This document shows positions 1 through 10,300 of a stretch of DNA of 64,000 nucleotides, piece by piece. Both the position numbers and the translations under genes were made by a program. The stretch comes from an uncultured Pirellula sp. GTDB lineage: Bacteria > Planctomycetota > Planctomycetia > Pirellulales > Pirellulaceae. The DNA lies in contig CAIOHR010000058.1 in assembly GCA_903858115.1 (NCBI GenBank), positions 62,001 to 126,000 of the forward strand, written 5' to 3'. The notes under the pieces were generated by a model. It saw only the letters and a program-made list of their open reading frames with translations. It did not search any database and had not been told where the DNA came from. Position 1 is the first letter of the stretch. The number at the start of each line of letters is the position of its first letter.

Positions 1-1
1 A

Positions 2-3000
2 CCAAACTATTCAGGAATTGGCGAACCTCTGGCAAACCAAGGCGCTGTTTCGCTTGGACGTGGAGGTGTATTGACGTTGCAATTCAGTAACAACATACTG
101 ACTGGATCGAACGATGCTCGGCCTGACTTGGCGATCTACGAAGTAGGTTCCTCTGAGAACATTCGTGTCGAAGTGAGTGCGGACAATGTGACTTATACCT
201 CGGTCGGGGTTGCATCGTTTAGCAATCGATTCATCGACCTGGATGCGTTTGGTTTCAACGCGCAGAGCCAATTGTACTTTGTGCGATTGACTGACGAGCT
301 GAATCAGGGGGCTTTAAGTGGAGACTCTGTTGGGGCGGACATCGATGGAGTTGGAGCTCTCTCGAGCCGACCAGGTTATCTGTACAATCCAACCGGTTCA
401 GGTATTCGAGTTGGCGCCAACGCCAGCCCGACATTGATCAACAATGTTGTCGTGAATCATCTAGAAGGAATTTTTGTAGATCCGACTAGTTCTAGCACAG
501 TCATTGGAGGTACTCTTTTCCAACGAAACACCCAAGATGTTTCGGGTTCTGCAAGTTTAGGTCAGTTCCCGATTGTGGCTCCAGCAACAACGATCTTGTT
601 CACTGACCCGGCATCGCGCAATCTTTATCCTCAACCTGGTTCTCGAACTATTGATGCATCTCTGGATTCACTTCCCGATCGAGCATCCTTGTTGTCCGTG
701 AAGCAACCATTAGGATTATTACCTTCGCCAATTATTGCTCCATCAACAGACATCACTGGCCAATTGCGAGTCGACGATCCATCTGTCGCGGCTCCTCCTG
801 GTTTGGGTGAATCTGTGTTCAAGGATCGTGGTGCTGCGGATCGTTCTGATTTCGTGGGCCCGATCGCGATCGCTATCAACCCTCGCGATAACGATGCACT
901 TGGAACCGACAATAACCCAGCACTCGGGACTGTGGAAGTTGTAACGAAAAGCTTGAATCACTTTGACATTCAAGTCCTCGATGCATCTGCGCTCGGCAAT
1001 CTGTCTCAAGGGACCGGTATTGATCGAACAACCGTATCTTCCAATGCAATCTTGCTTTTGAAGAATGGTAACATTCTGGTTGAAGGAGTGGATTATCGGT
1101 TTGGATACGATTCGACAAGCAATATTATTCGTTTGACTCCGCTTGCGGGAATCTGGGAGAGCGAATCGGTTTACCAAGTGCGATTTGTCAATCGAAACGA
1201 ATCCCTAATCGCCTTCAGCGATCCGTTGGTGATCAATGATGCAGCGACCTATACGATTGTCGATTCGCAGAATGTGACGCATTATTTTGAGCTGGAGACT
1301 GGAATCACCCTTCGAATGCCTCGCGATTCGAGCGGATTCACGAACCAAGCGATTGATGGAACGATCTTCCGAATTGATGACGGCTTCCGAAGAATCACTT
1401 TTGAATTCGACAACAACCAAACGTCTAGCCCGACGAATATCGCTGTCCCATTCTTAAGCCAAGACCCACCATCGGTTCTTGCAGAAAAAGTCGTTGCTGC
1501 TGTTCTTGCAAGCGGTCTCATTGTCCGAATGCAATCACTGGGCAATGGTTCGATTCAAATGTTCGGTAGCAACCTGATTAGTGTGATCCCCGAGACAAGC
1601 GGAATAGCTCAGTCGGGAAGAACGGGTGTTCAACCGACCTACGGATTCCGAATTCCGACTGCGAACGGTCTGCCTCTAGGATTCACGGATGGTCAAACAT
1701 TCTCTGTGCAACGGGGCAACTCCACCTTTGTGTTCGAGTTTGATAGCAACGGAACCGTTGGTGCCAATAACATCCGCGTTGGTTTCTCCAATACGACGGA
1801 CGGATTGGCAGCAGCAATCGTCACAGCAATCAATGGTGCAGGACTGGGACTCACAGCGAGTTCAACTCCTGGTGGCTTTATTGCGGTGGGTGCACAAAGC
1901 GATCTTCGACTGCAAGCGACAAACACGGTTCTTCAGGTTGTTGGATCGCCTGGTCGAGGTGCTGCAATTCCAATTGAAGTGGATGCGTTACAAGTTCAGT
2001 CTGGCTCTCAAATGGCCACTTTGCTCGCCGACTCTATCAATGCAGCAAACTTGCCTGGTATCCAGGTTCTTCAGCTGGGTTCTCAGTTGTTGATCGAAGG
2101 AGCCAAGGGTGTTGGCGGTCCAGGTGCACAGACATTGTTTGGCATCCGAGATCTCGCCGGCAATCCGATGCGAGCTACAGAGTTGGACGGAACATCCCAA
2201 ATAACGATCTTCCTCGGGGAGGGGCTTGACTATGGTGATGCACCCGATCCTATCTATGCTTCAAAGAAGGCAAACAACGGTCCTCGCCACCGCGTAGTCA
2301 ATGGGTTTTCACTCGGCCCAACCGTGACGTCGGACGCGGATGCAAAAGTACCTGATCTCGATTCAGACGATGGTATCCATAGCATTTCGCTGACTGCCGC
2401 ATATTCCGGGTCGTTTGTTGCCAACGTCCAGGGAGCAGAAGGCCCTGTGTTCGTCAATGCATGGGTCGATTACAACGGTAATGGTGTTTTCGAGAACTCT
2501 GAGAAGATTCAAATTCAAGGACAAATTCGAAATGGAGACAACACGATTCCAGTTCAGCATCTCGTAGCAGGCCAATTGGTCACTCGAGTTCCATCGAGTG
2601 CCGTTACCGATCGAGATGTCGCGCTCCGCGTCCGACTAAGCACAACCCAGATTCTTCAAGCGACTGGCTATGCAGACGACGGTGAAGTGGAAGACTACAT
2701 GATCCGAATCAGAAAGAATCCAAATCAGAATCCAACGAACCGGTTAGATGTGAACAATGATGGATTCGTTTCAGCAATCGATGTTCTAGCTGTTGTGAAC
2801 GCCATCAACAGCTCGGGAGGTGCCGGCTTCTTGCTTCCGATCAATTTCCCGACACCTCCGTTCCTCGATGTTGATGGAGACAGCGCGGTCACTTCGAACG
2901 ATGTGTTAACGATTGTCAACCATTTGAATTCCACAAGTCCTGGTCTAGAAGGTGGAGGTGAAGGAGAATCGAGCGATATGTGGTTGCCGGCTGGATCGAT

Positions 3001-3226
3001 ATCCTCTGGTCCTGCAAATCAATCCACACCATCAACTCGCGGAAGTTCAAGTAGAAATGCGACAACTTTGTCCGCAACTCGCCTCGATACTTATTTGGCT
3101 TCGCTCGGTAATGATATGGGTCCATCCATCGAGATCGACGACCTGGATTGGGCTTTCTTCGGGCAGCCTGAGGAAGAGGAAGAGGACGATGTATTCGGAA
3201 GCTCCCTTGATGAACTCTTGAACTAG
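2..3226 (+). CDS. Dockerin/GEVED-domain surface protein, 5'-truncated by window edge
   Basis: The reading frame is open to the first base, so the true start lies upstream; about 1074 residues are visible. The N-terminal part has beta-helix-like text (GSGIRVGANASPTLINN, base ~400), suggesting a parallel beta-helix. A GEVEDY motif (~2690) marks a GEVED-type module. It is followed by two calcium-loop dockerin-type repeats, LDVNNDGFVSAIDVL (~2745) and LDVDGDSAVTSNDVL (~2865), each followed by a VVN/IVN-x-(I/L)N helix. The C-terminus is strongly acidic (EEEEEDD), as in many large planctomycete exported proteins. It is presumably secreted or surface-bound; the ligand is unknown. A perfect hairpin lies 50 bases after the stop. 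No catalytic motif is visible, so a structural or adhesive role is inference. Confidence 0.85.
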   Translation, partial: PNYSGIGEPLANQGAVSLGRGGVLTLQFSNNILTGSNDARPDLAIYEVGSSENIRVEVSADNVTYTSVGVASFSNRFIDLDAFGFNAQSQLYFVRLTDELNQGALSGDSVGADIDGVGALSSRPGYLYNPTGSGIRVGANASPTLINNVVVNHLEGIFVDPTSSSTVIGGTLFQRNTQDVSGSASLGQFPIVAPATTILFTDPASRNLYPQPGSRTIDASLDSLPDRASLLSVKQPLGLLPSPIIAPSTDITGQLRVDDPSVAAPPGLGESVFKDRGAADRSDFVGPIAIAINPRDNDALGTDNNPALGTVEVVTKSLNHFDIQVLDASALGNLSQGTGIDRTTVSSNAILLLKNGNILVEGVDYRFGYDSTSNIIRLTPLAGIWESESVYQVRFVNRNESLIAFSDPLVINDAATYTIVDSQNVTHYFELETGITLRMPRDSSGFTNQAIDGTIFRIDDGFRRITFEFDNNQTSSPTNIAVPFLSQDPPSVLAEKVVAAVLASGLIVRMQSLGNGSIQMFGSNLISVIPETSGIAQSGRTGVQPTYGFRIPTANGLPLGFTDGQTFSVQRGNSTFVFEFDSNGTVGANNIRVGFSNTTDGLAAAIVTAINGAGLGLTASSTPGGFIAVGAQSDLRLQATNTVLQVVGSPGRGAAIPIEVDALQVQSGSQMATLLADSINAANLPGIQVLQLGSQLLIEGAKGVGGPGAQTLFGIRDLAGNPMRATELDGTSQITIFLGEGLDYGDAPDPIYASKKANNGPRHRVVNGFSLGPTVTSDADAKVPDLDSDDGIHSISLTAAYSGSFVANVQGAEGPVFVNAWVDYNGNGVFENSEKIQIQGQIRNGDNTIPVQHLVAGQLVTRVPSSAVTDRDVALRVRLSTTQILQATGYADDGEVEDYMIRIRKNPNQNPTNRLDVNNDGFVSAIDVLAVVNAINSSGGAGFLLPINFPTPPFLDVDGDSAVTSNDVLTIVNHLNSTSPGLEGGGEGESSDMWLPAGSISSGPANQSTPSTRGSSSRNATTLSATRLDTYLASLGNDMGPSIEIDDLDWAFFGQPEEEEEDDVFGSSLDELLN

Positions 3227-3277
3227 AACGTCGTTCACTTGAAGTATTAAGGTTTCAGGTTTTCTAAGAATTCCTTC

Positions 3278-3309
3278 GAGTCTGGTTTTGTGGAGATAAA
3301 ACCAGACTC
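3278..3309 (+). terminator. 12-bp perfect hairpin after the dockerin gene
   Basis: GAGTCTGGTTTT and its exact reverse complement are separated by an 8-base loop. The structure lies 52-83 bases after the stop of the dockerin gene. There is no clear T-run behind it, so it may be a weak terminator or an mRNA 3' stabiliser. Confidence 0.5.
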
Positions 3310-3415
3310 TAATATCCTGCAACGGATCCGCGAACAATGCCTTGACAGCGAGATCGACTATCGGGCATGCTCGCTTTGAGTGCGCCTATTTACCGGAACG
3401 GATCCATGCATTCCA

Positions 3416-4816
3416 ATGTGCATGATCTTTTGGGAGCCCGTCCGTTCAGGGATTTGGAATAAAGTGTCTTCAGTCTTGCGTCGTTTTGCTGGAAATCTTC
3501 AGGTCGACCGCTCGTTGCTCTACGCTCTATCCGCACGGATTTGGCAAGCAATGGCTGGGCCGATCACGATGGTTTTCATCATTCGATCTCTCACGCTCGA
3601 TGAGCAAGGGGTGTATTACACCTTGTCTACGCTCATGACCATTCAGTTGTTCTTCGAATTGGGTTTGCTGAATGTATTGATCAGCCAAGCGGGCCATCTG
3701 ATTAGTGCGGTTCGAAACGCAAAGAATGAGGAACAGCTAGTTCTTGCAAAATGCAGAATGTGGCAGTTGATCCGCGCATCGTTCCACTGGTTCCTTGGTG
3801 CGAGCGTAGTCTATGCAGTAGCTGCCGTGGTGCTCGGTTGGAAAATGCTGTCATCCAAGTCTGCTATTGCTGAGAATTGGCTGCCACTCCTATGCCTCAG
3901 CGTCGTTGCTGCGGCTACTGTCGCACTATCACCTCTGATGGCAATCCTGGAAGGGGCTGGATTTCGCAACAGCGTCTATCGCATGCGATTCATTCAAATG
4001 GTGAGTGGTGCAGTTGTCGTTTGGGTATCCCTCTTGCTCGATATAAAGACATGGACGCTCGTGACATCCGCATTGGTTCAATTCGCCTGCGTATTCCTCT
4101 TGACCCGTGTCATCCATAGGCGAGATCTTGATGGATACAAGGTAGATAGTTCAATCTTGGAATCGACGTCGAACGGATTATCCTGGTTCAAAGAAGTTCT
4201 ACCGATGCAATGGCGAATGGCACTCATCAGTATCGCCTACCATGTTGCCACACAGCTCTTTCCACTCATTCTGTTTATGTTCCATAGCCAAAGTGAAGCA
4301 GGGCAGCTTGGAATGACGCTCACAGGAACGGCCGCCATTCAAGGAATGGCACTTGCTTGGATCCAAACGAAGTACTCCCTCGTGTCTGCTATGCATGGAA
4401 CTGGTGATCGAGAAGTGGCTGGCACATTGTGGCGCCGTTTAGCAATCGTCTCGACCGTATTGCTCGTATCCGCGTTTGTATGTGCAACCCTTGCTATCGC
4501 AGCGTTACCCTTGGCCAATCGAGGTTGGGAAGATCACTTCGTTCAGCCATGGCAGGTTGCCATCCTCGGTTTTGGTTGCCTGGCGAATCATTGGGTAGCA
4601 ACGCAGATTTTTTACGTCCTCTCACGCAAAGGAAGGCCTTTCCTGATTGCATCCTTGGTCGGCTCGACCGCAACCTTTGTTGCGATTCTGTGCGGCGGTT
4701 ATTGGTTTTCGATCAGTGGAATTGTTTGGGGATACACTTTGACAACCTGCTTGATCACGTTACCGCTACATAGCTTTTCTTATCTACAATTTCGAAAGAG
4801 AACCAACGTTGTCTAG
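3416..4816 (+). CDS. Polysaccharide flippase-like multi-spanning membrane protein
   Basis: About 466 residues with roughly 12 hydrophobic segments spread over the whole length, the layout of Wzx/MATE-type (MOP superfamily) exporters that flip lipid-linked sugars across the inner membrane. The segment around LTLDEQGVYYTLSTLM resembles the first loop of such proteins, where a short Leu-x-x-x-(E/Q)-x-G-x-(F/Y) pattern follows helix 1. The start is uncertain: GTG 3380 and ATG 3416 and 3422 are all in frame and none has a strong ribosome site. No glycosyltransferase or ligase gene lies beside it, so the substrate cannot be inferred. It is convergent with the hydrolase gene that follows, with 40 bases between the stops. 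Confidence 0.7.
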   Translation: MCMIFWEPVRSGIWNKVSSVLRRFAGNLQVDRSLLYALSARIWQAMAGPITMVFIIRSLTLDEQGVYYTLSTLMTIQLFFELGLLNVLISQAGHLISAVRNAKNEEQLVLAKCRMWQLIRASFHWFLGASVVYAVAAVVLGWKMLSSKSAIAENWLPLLCLSVVAAATVALSPLMAILEGAGFRNSVYRMRFIQMVSGAVVVWVSLLLDIKTWTLVTSALVQFACVFLLTRVIHRRDLDGYKVDSSILESTSNGLSWFKEVLPMQWRMALISIAYHVATQLFPLILFMFHSQSEAGQLGMTLTGTAAIQGMALAWIQTKYSLVSAMHGTGDREVAGTLWRRLAIVSTVLLVSAFVCATLAIAALPLANRGWEDHFVQPWQVAILGFGCLANHWVATQIFYVLSRKGRPFLIASLVGSTATFVAILCGGYWFSISGIVWGYTLTTCLITLPLHSFSYLQFRKRTNVV

Positions 4817-4856
4817 CGGCATCATGTTACGAAGTCATGTTGAGGTACCAGATTTC

Positions 4857-7226
4857 TCATTCCGTTTTCAAGTGCTTCGCGAGAAATTCAAAGGTACCTT
4901 TGCCGTTGATGGTATGTGGACCGGGAAACCATTCGATCCTGCTATGTTCAGGCAACCGAAGCAACCCAGAGTAGAGGCGATTCACTTTCGCAAACTCCAG
5001 GCCGACTCGTTCGTCTGGGGCGACTCCGTCAAAGTGCCCTCGCTCCACCATGAATGGGCGTGGCGCGATGAGTGTTGCCATCTCTGCGTAGTTGAATTTG
5101 CGGCCTAGATCATACTCAAAGATTTCATACTCCATCGTCCAAACATAACTATACGGACTGTTGGTACTCGCGTTCTTCCAAACCCAATCGTTGAAGTCGG
5201 CTGAACAAATCGACAAACAGTAGCCAGGCACCAACGCCGGAATTCGCATCGCGCTCTTTCCACCATAAGAGAGCCCGTAGAATGCGATGCGTTTCGAATC
5301 CACATCGGGAATCGAACTTAGCCATTCCACGATTCTCTCATGCTGCGCGACCATCGTCGAGAAAAGGGTTTTGCCAAGTGGATTGCTCTTTCGTTGCAAA
5401 ACACGAAACTTATCCTTCATCAAGTAAAGATTCTGAGGGGCGAATACCACGTATCCCTCCATCGCCAATCGAGCCGCGACATCATGATAAGCAGGATGAT
5501 CGCCAACAATCGTATCCATGGGACGTCCCTCGAGTCCATGCTGGAACACGACACACGGCTTGCGATGAGAATCGTTTCCATTTGTATTTGGAATAGATTT
5601 TTGATTCTTGGGGCTGGGCGGCAAGATGAGTATCCCCTGGGCGATGACGTCTTCGTAGACTTCGATCTCGACTTCATAAGATATGAGACCTGGTTTGGTA
5701 TCGATGAGACGAGATCGAGCAAGCATCGGCAGCTTCGGTATGTTCCAAGTGCCGATAATCTCATGGCGAAAAATTTCTCGATAAGGCTTCACGGAATCTT
5801 CAAACTTTTCAAGACTAGACGTCTCGAGTTTCGACCAGTATCGATTCCGTTCTAAGTGAATAGAGTCGAGGATTCGCTGCTGGTGGCGATCCCACATTTC
5901 CAATTGTTCCTTTCGACGAATGTCGCTTGGAATTGGGTGAGACCAATCGCCGTGGTTCAAAGATGTCTGAGCTGTTTCGATAGTTGTTAGTTCTTTTCGC
6001 AACAACGCAACAAACCTATTGCAAGATGCGAATGAAGGTTGGCCTGTACGAACGTCGGATTGAAACCGCTCGATGGAGCTTTGTAGATCCCACGGAGACA
6101 GCATCTCGGTGGCTCGGCGGAGTTCCTCCAATGCCTCGGTGAGTGTCGGGCCCGTGATTCGACCGGGCGCGGCTCCGTTTCCTTGAATGACCACTTCAGG
6201 GCCAGGGGATATATCTACGACGAGTTTGCGAGGGGCTACGAGTGCTGCTAACTGCGCATCGCTATAGTGAGGTAGCATTCCATGGATGTTTCGGTGCATC
6301 GGTTCCTGCCAAATCCTGTTCCGCGGCGCGAAATGTCCCGAAACCAAAGCAACGTCGATGCGCTCGTCGATTGCTGCAGAATGCAATGCGATCCAACCAC
6401 CTTCCCCCCAACCGATAATGCCAATCGGTAAATCGGGATAAAGCTTTTTGAGCGAATCTATAGCAGATTGAACGACTGCAACTTCGTGGCCCAAAACGTG
6501 CCGCCCCAGAACGATGGCTGTACGATAGAGATATTCCTGGTCGGAGAGAACGGACCGTCCGCTGCGGGCGCTTTCCGATCGGCTTATCACCGTTGGGATC
6601 ACCACCAACCCGCCACTGGAGGCAAGCTGCAGGGCGTAGTTGACACTTGATGCGTGAGCACCACACAAGTCTTCCGGCATTTGCCCCGCGTCTGGAATTG
6701 CCAATGCGGAGAATCGTACTTCTTTCGGTTGGATAACGATGCCTGACGCTTGAACTCCCGGGTACACGGTCCATGCGACTTCATAGATCGTGAAGGCTTC
6801 GTTGTGGACTAGATAGGGCTCTTTGCCAAAGGCTCTTTGTTGAATAAGAATCGTATCGGTTGAATGCACATCCACCAGTCCGATGCGTTCGGCCAGTGTC
6901 GTTCGCAACGCTTTTGTTTCTAGGGCATAGAGTTCCTTTGCTTTTTCGAGATGTGCCGGTTTCTCTCGAGGTTTCGGCCAGCTGCGAACGCTTGCATTCC
7001 AAGATTGTTCTAGTTGTTTATCCAGGAACCGATCGACACCTTCGAGCATTCGCGCGGCAGCATCGCCCGTTTTGTCTAATGGCTCCGTGTCACCGTATTG
7101 TTTGTTGACTAAGACTTGCGAATACGCGGAGCTACACACAATAGCGATGGCAGCCAAAAACCCGAGTGCGGGGAACCAATTCCGGGCCCATGCGAATTGA
7201 CTCTTTCTTCGGCGACGATGTCTCAT
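4857..7226 (-). CDS. Exported protein with two alpha/beta-hydrolase modules
   Basis: 789 residues with a basic start and hydrophobic stretch (FPALGFLAAIAIVCSSAYSQ) forming a signal peptide, so it is likely periplasmic. The C-terminal half carries a full hydrolase signature: nucleophile elbow GLSYGG near residue 651, an Asp in FDGVAPDE near 736 and His in PGPHTINGKG near 769, as in acetylxylan-esterase/dienelactone-hydrolase-like enzymes. The N-terminal half has a second elbow, GWGEGG near residue 271, in which glycine stands where the nucleophilic serine is expected, so this module looks catalytically dead. Similar exported esterase-like proteins are abundant in planctomycetes and are thought to act on acylated polysaccharides; the substrate here is unknown. 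It is transcribed divergently from the secretin gene. Confidence 0.8.
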   Translation of the reverse strand: MRHRRRRKSQFAWARNWFPALGFLAAIAIVCSSAYSQVLVNKQYGDTEPLDKTGDAAARMLEGVDRFLDKQLEQSWNASVRSWPKPREKPAHLEKAKELYALETKALRTTLAERIGLVDVHSTDTILIQQRAFGKEPYLVHNEAFTIYEVAWTVYPGVQASGIVIQPKEVRFSALAIPDAGQMPEDLCGAHASSVNYALQLASSGGLVVIPTVISRSESARSGRSVLSDQEYLYRTAIVLGRHVLGHEVAVVQSAIDSLKKLYPDLPIGIIGWGEGGWIALHSAAIDERIDVALVSGHFAPRNRIWQEPMHRNIHGMLPHYSDAQLAALVAPRKLVVDISPGPEVVIQGNGAAPGRITGPTLTEALEELRRATEMLSPWDLQSSIERFQSDVRTGQPSFASCNRFVALLRKELTTIETAQTSLNHGDWSHPIPSDIRRKEQLEMWDRHQQRILDSIHLERNRYWSKLETSSLEKFEDSVKPYREIFRHEIIGTWNIPKLPMLARSRLIDTKPGLISYEVEIEVYEDVIAQGILILPPSPKNQKSIPNTNGNDSHRKPCVVFQHGLEGRPMDTIVGDHPAYHDVAARLAMEGYVVFAPQNLYLMKDKFRVLQRKSNPLGKTLFSTMVAQHERIVEWLSSIPDVDSKRIAFYGLSYGGKSAMRIPALVPGYCLSICSADFNDWVWKNASTNSPYSYVWTMEYEIFEYDLGRKFNYAEMATLIAPRPFMVERGHFDGVAPDERVGLEFAKVNRLYSGLLRLPEHSRIEWFPGPHTINGKGTFEFLAKHLKTE

Positions 7227-7386
7227 GAGATATCCCTGTTTAAGTTGGCTAGCAATTCGAATGGTTAAATTTTAACGCGCAGTGAAACTGTTTTGGTTGA
7301 AGTGGCTTTCCTTGAAATACCGATGAACCGGATTGTGGCGACCTGCGCGAACGGTTCGCCGATCATTCACTGGAAGGAATCGGGAC

Positions 7387-10300
7387 GTGAAAAAGACATT
7401 TTTCCTAGGTTTTGCTCGTAACACGGTAACAATGCTCGCGTCTGTCGCGTTTGTATCTTCGACGATGGGGCAGATCCCAACGACCGTTGGGCGTGGTGGA
7501 GCAACTGCGAATGGTACCGCCAGTTTGCCTTCCAACAATGCTGCGATAGACGCCAGATTACAGATTTATGATCTTCCAGCGGATGTGATAGGAACGACAG
7601 CTGCACAATTGCAGTTGCAATATGCGTCGGACAAACGCATTCGGATCACGACCGAACCTGGTACGGGCCGGTTGATGGTGTTGGCACCGGAAGCTCAGCA
7701 GCAAGCAATCAGTCAATTCGTGTCCACCATTCGAGCGAATCATCCATCATCAAGACCGAACGCGCCGGTCACGATCCAGCAATCGAACTACAAGCTTCAG
7801 AGAGTATCCACCAAGCAATTTGAAGAAGCGATTGGACGACTCGCTGGCAATCGAATGACCACAGTCGAACTAGGCAACGGTGTCGTAAGCTTGCGAATGG
7901 TAACCCAATCTGGTCCGCAAGAATTGATGCAAATCGAACGACCCTCGGGAACCGTCCGATTGTCCGGAGCTCCCTCGAGTGTACTGGCGTGGAATCAAGT
8001 GATTGCAGCGATCGATCTCGGACAATCGGATCCGAATCGTCCGACACAGATTGTTCCTATGAACCCAGCGACACCTGAGCGTATCGAACGTGCAGTCAGA
8101 TTGGTTCGATTCGCTAGCTATCAACAACAAGGTAACAACCCGCAAGAAGACGAGACGGGTGTTGCACAACTAGGACAAGGTCGACCAGGCGATCAAGCGA
8201 TGGCGATCGGAACGCCTGAAGGTATTGCAGGCACTGGATTGATCGGCGAGGTTGACATTTCGTTCGTCAACGAAATGGGACTCGTGATCGTCAAAGGTGC
8301 GAAGAAAGACGTCGAACGTGTCTTAGAAGTCATTGATAAAATCAAAAAGCAGAGTGCGGAAACACAGCCTGACATCGAGCTCAAGATGCTGAAGTATGTC
8401 AACAGCCAAGCGCTCGAAGTCATCATCCGACAAATCAACACCGACGTCTTTCAGCCACGCCAAGGTTCAGTAAACATCACTGCCCTCGGGCAACCGAACG
8501 CATTGTTGTTGATCGGCCGAAAAGAGGCGATGAAGAGCCTGATCGATTTGATTGACAAATTAGACACGCCTCTCGATGAGAATAGTCAATTACGAGTGTT
8601 TAATCTTTTGCATACTTCGTCACTGGATGCGGTCACTCTAGTCCAAAACTTTTTCTCTGACGGAGCAACCACGGGCGCGGGTGCTGGTACAACGGATCGA
8701 GTGGGACTCAACACTCGCGTCAAAGTGGTTGCCGACGGTCGAACCAATTCACTTATCGTTCAAGCATCGCCGCGAGACTTAGCAGAAGTCGCCAACCTGA
8801 TCCAGCAGATCGACGTGGAATCGACATCGGCGGAGAGCCAGATCAAGATTTTCCCGATCAAGAACGCGGTCGCGTCTGAATTGCAAACGATCTTGGCGAA
8901 TGCCATCGGCGGCCAGTCGATCGGTGGAGCCGCGACACAGGGACAAGGACAGCAAGGCAACCAGCAGGGCGGCGCTCAAGGCGCAACCGGAGCACCTCGA
9001 ACGCCAAGTGCGAAGCTAACCGTTGCGCCACGCGATGAAAACGGTAAGACTGTTGACTCAGGGATTTTGTCAGGGGTCGTAGTCACGAATAGCCCGAGTA
9101 TCAACGCGTTGGTGGTTCGGGCGCCAGCCAAGAGCATGCCATTGATTGGAGCGTTGATTGAACAGCTCGATCAATTGCCCAACACAGAAGCCCGCATCAA
9201 GGTATTTCCTGTCATCAATGGAGATGCTACCAGCCTGACAACGACATTGCAGCAGATATTCGGTATTCAGCCAACAACCACCACCGGGGCTGGAACGCAA
9301 AACGCAGTCACGCTCGGGTTGCTCGGATTGGCGAACCTCACGACGGGTGGAGAAAACTCGCTCGTTCCATTGCGATTGTCGACGGACAATCGAACGAATT
9401 CCATTATCGCATCTGGTTCCGCATCAGACCTAGAGGTGATCGAAGCGGTTTTGTATCGGCTTGACGATAAGGCAGGTTCACAACGTTCGAATGAAGTCGT
9501 GTGGCTTCGGAACACGACGTCAGACTTTGTGACTCAAGCATTGACTAGTCTGCTAAACACGCAACGACAGTTTCTTCAACAGCAACGTACGGCAACCAAC
9601 GGTCAGGGGGGAGCGTTGATCAGTATTGTCGAACAGTTTGATCGCGAGATCTTCATCGCCTCCGAACCGTCGACCAATAGCATTCTGATCAGTGCAACTC
9701 CTCGCTACATGGACCAGATTCGCCAGGTGGTAACGCAACTGGATCGTCAATTGCCGATGATCGCAGTTGAAATGCTCGTGGCAGAAGTAACGCTCGATGA
9801 CAACTTCGAGATGGGGACCGAGTTCGGTCTTCAAGACTCACTTCTCTTCGATCGCGGAAGTGCATCGCGAGGAACGTTAGCTAGCCCGGCGTTCAACATT
9901 GCCACTCCGCCTCCAGGCAACAACGTTACAGCAGGACGTCCACAAAACGTTGCTGGCCAGGGTACGACAGGTTTCAATCTTGGGCGGTCGAATACCAACC
10001 TTGGTTACGGCGGTCTTGTGCTAGCGGCGGGTAGCGAATCGGTCAATATTCTCTTCCGCGCGTTGCAAGATGCGAACCGACTCCAAATTCTATCCCGTCC
10101 AAACTTGCTCACCATCGACAATAATGTCTCTGTTGTTTCTATTGGATCCGTGGTGCCACGAATCGTCAGTACAACCCCTAATCAGTTCGGTCAAGTGAAT
10201 GTAAACGTGTCAGATACTCCAGTCGGTTTGAGTATGCAGATTCAACCACGTACGAACCAAGATGGCTTGATCAACATGATCGTTGCTGTCGAGCGGTCCG

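Noticed and set aside
5340..5855. Plus-strand frame of 171 codons
   Set aside because: Antisense to the conserved hydrolase gene; no motif or ribosome site, with a composition that mirrors the opposite frame.
6262..6774. 170-codon minus-strand frame inside the hydrolase gene
   Set aside because: Same strand, different frame, Arg/Cys-rich composition; a shadow frame.
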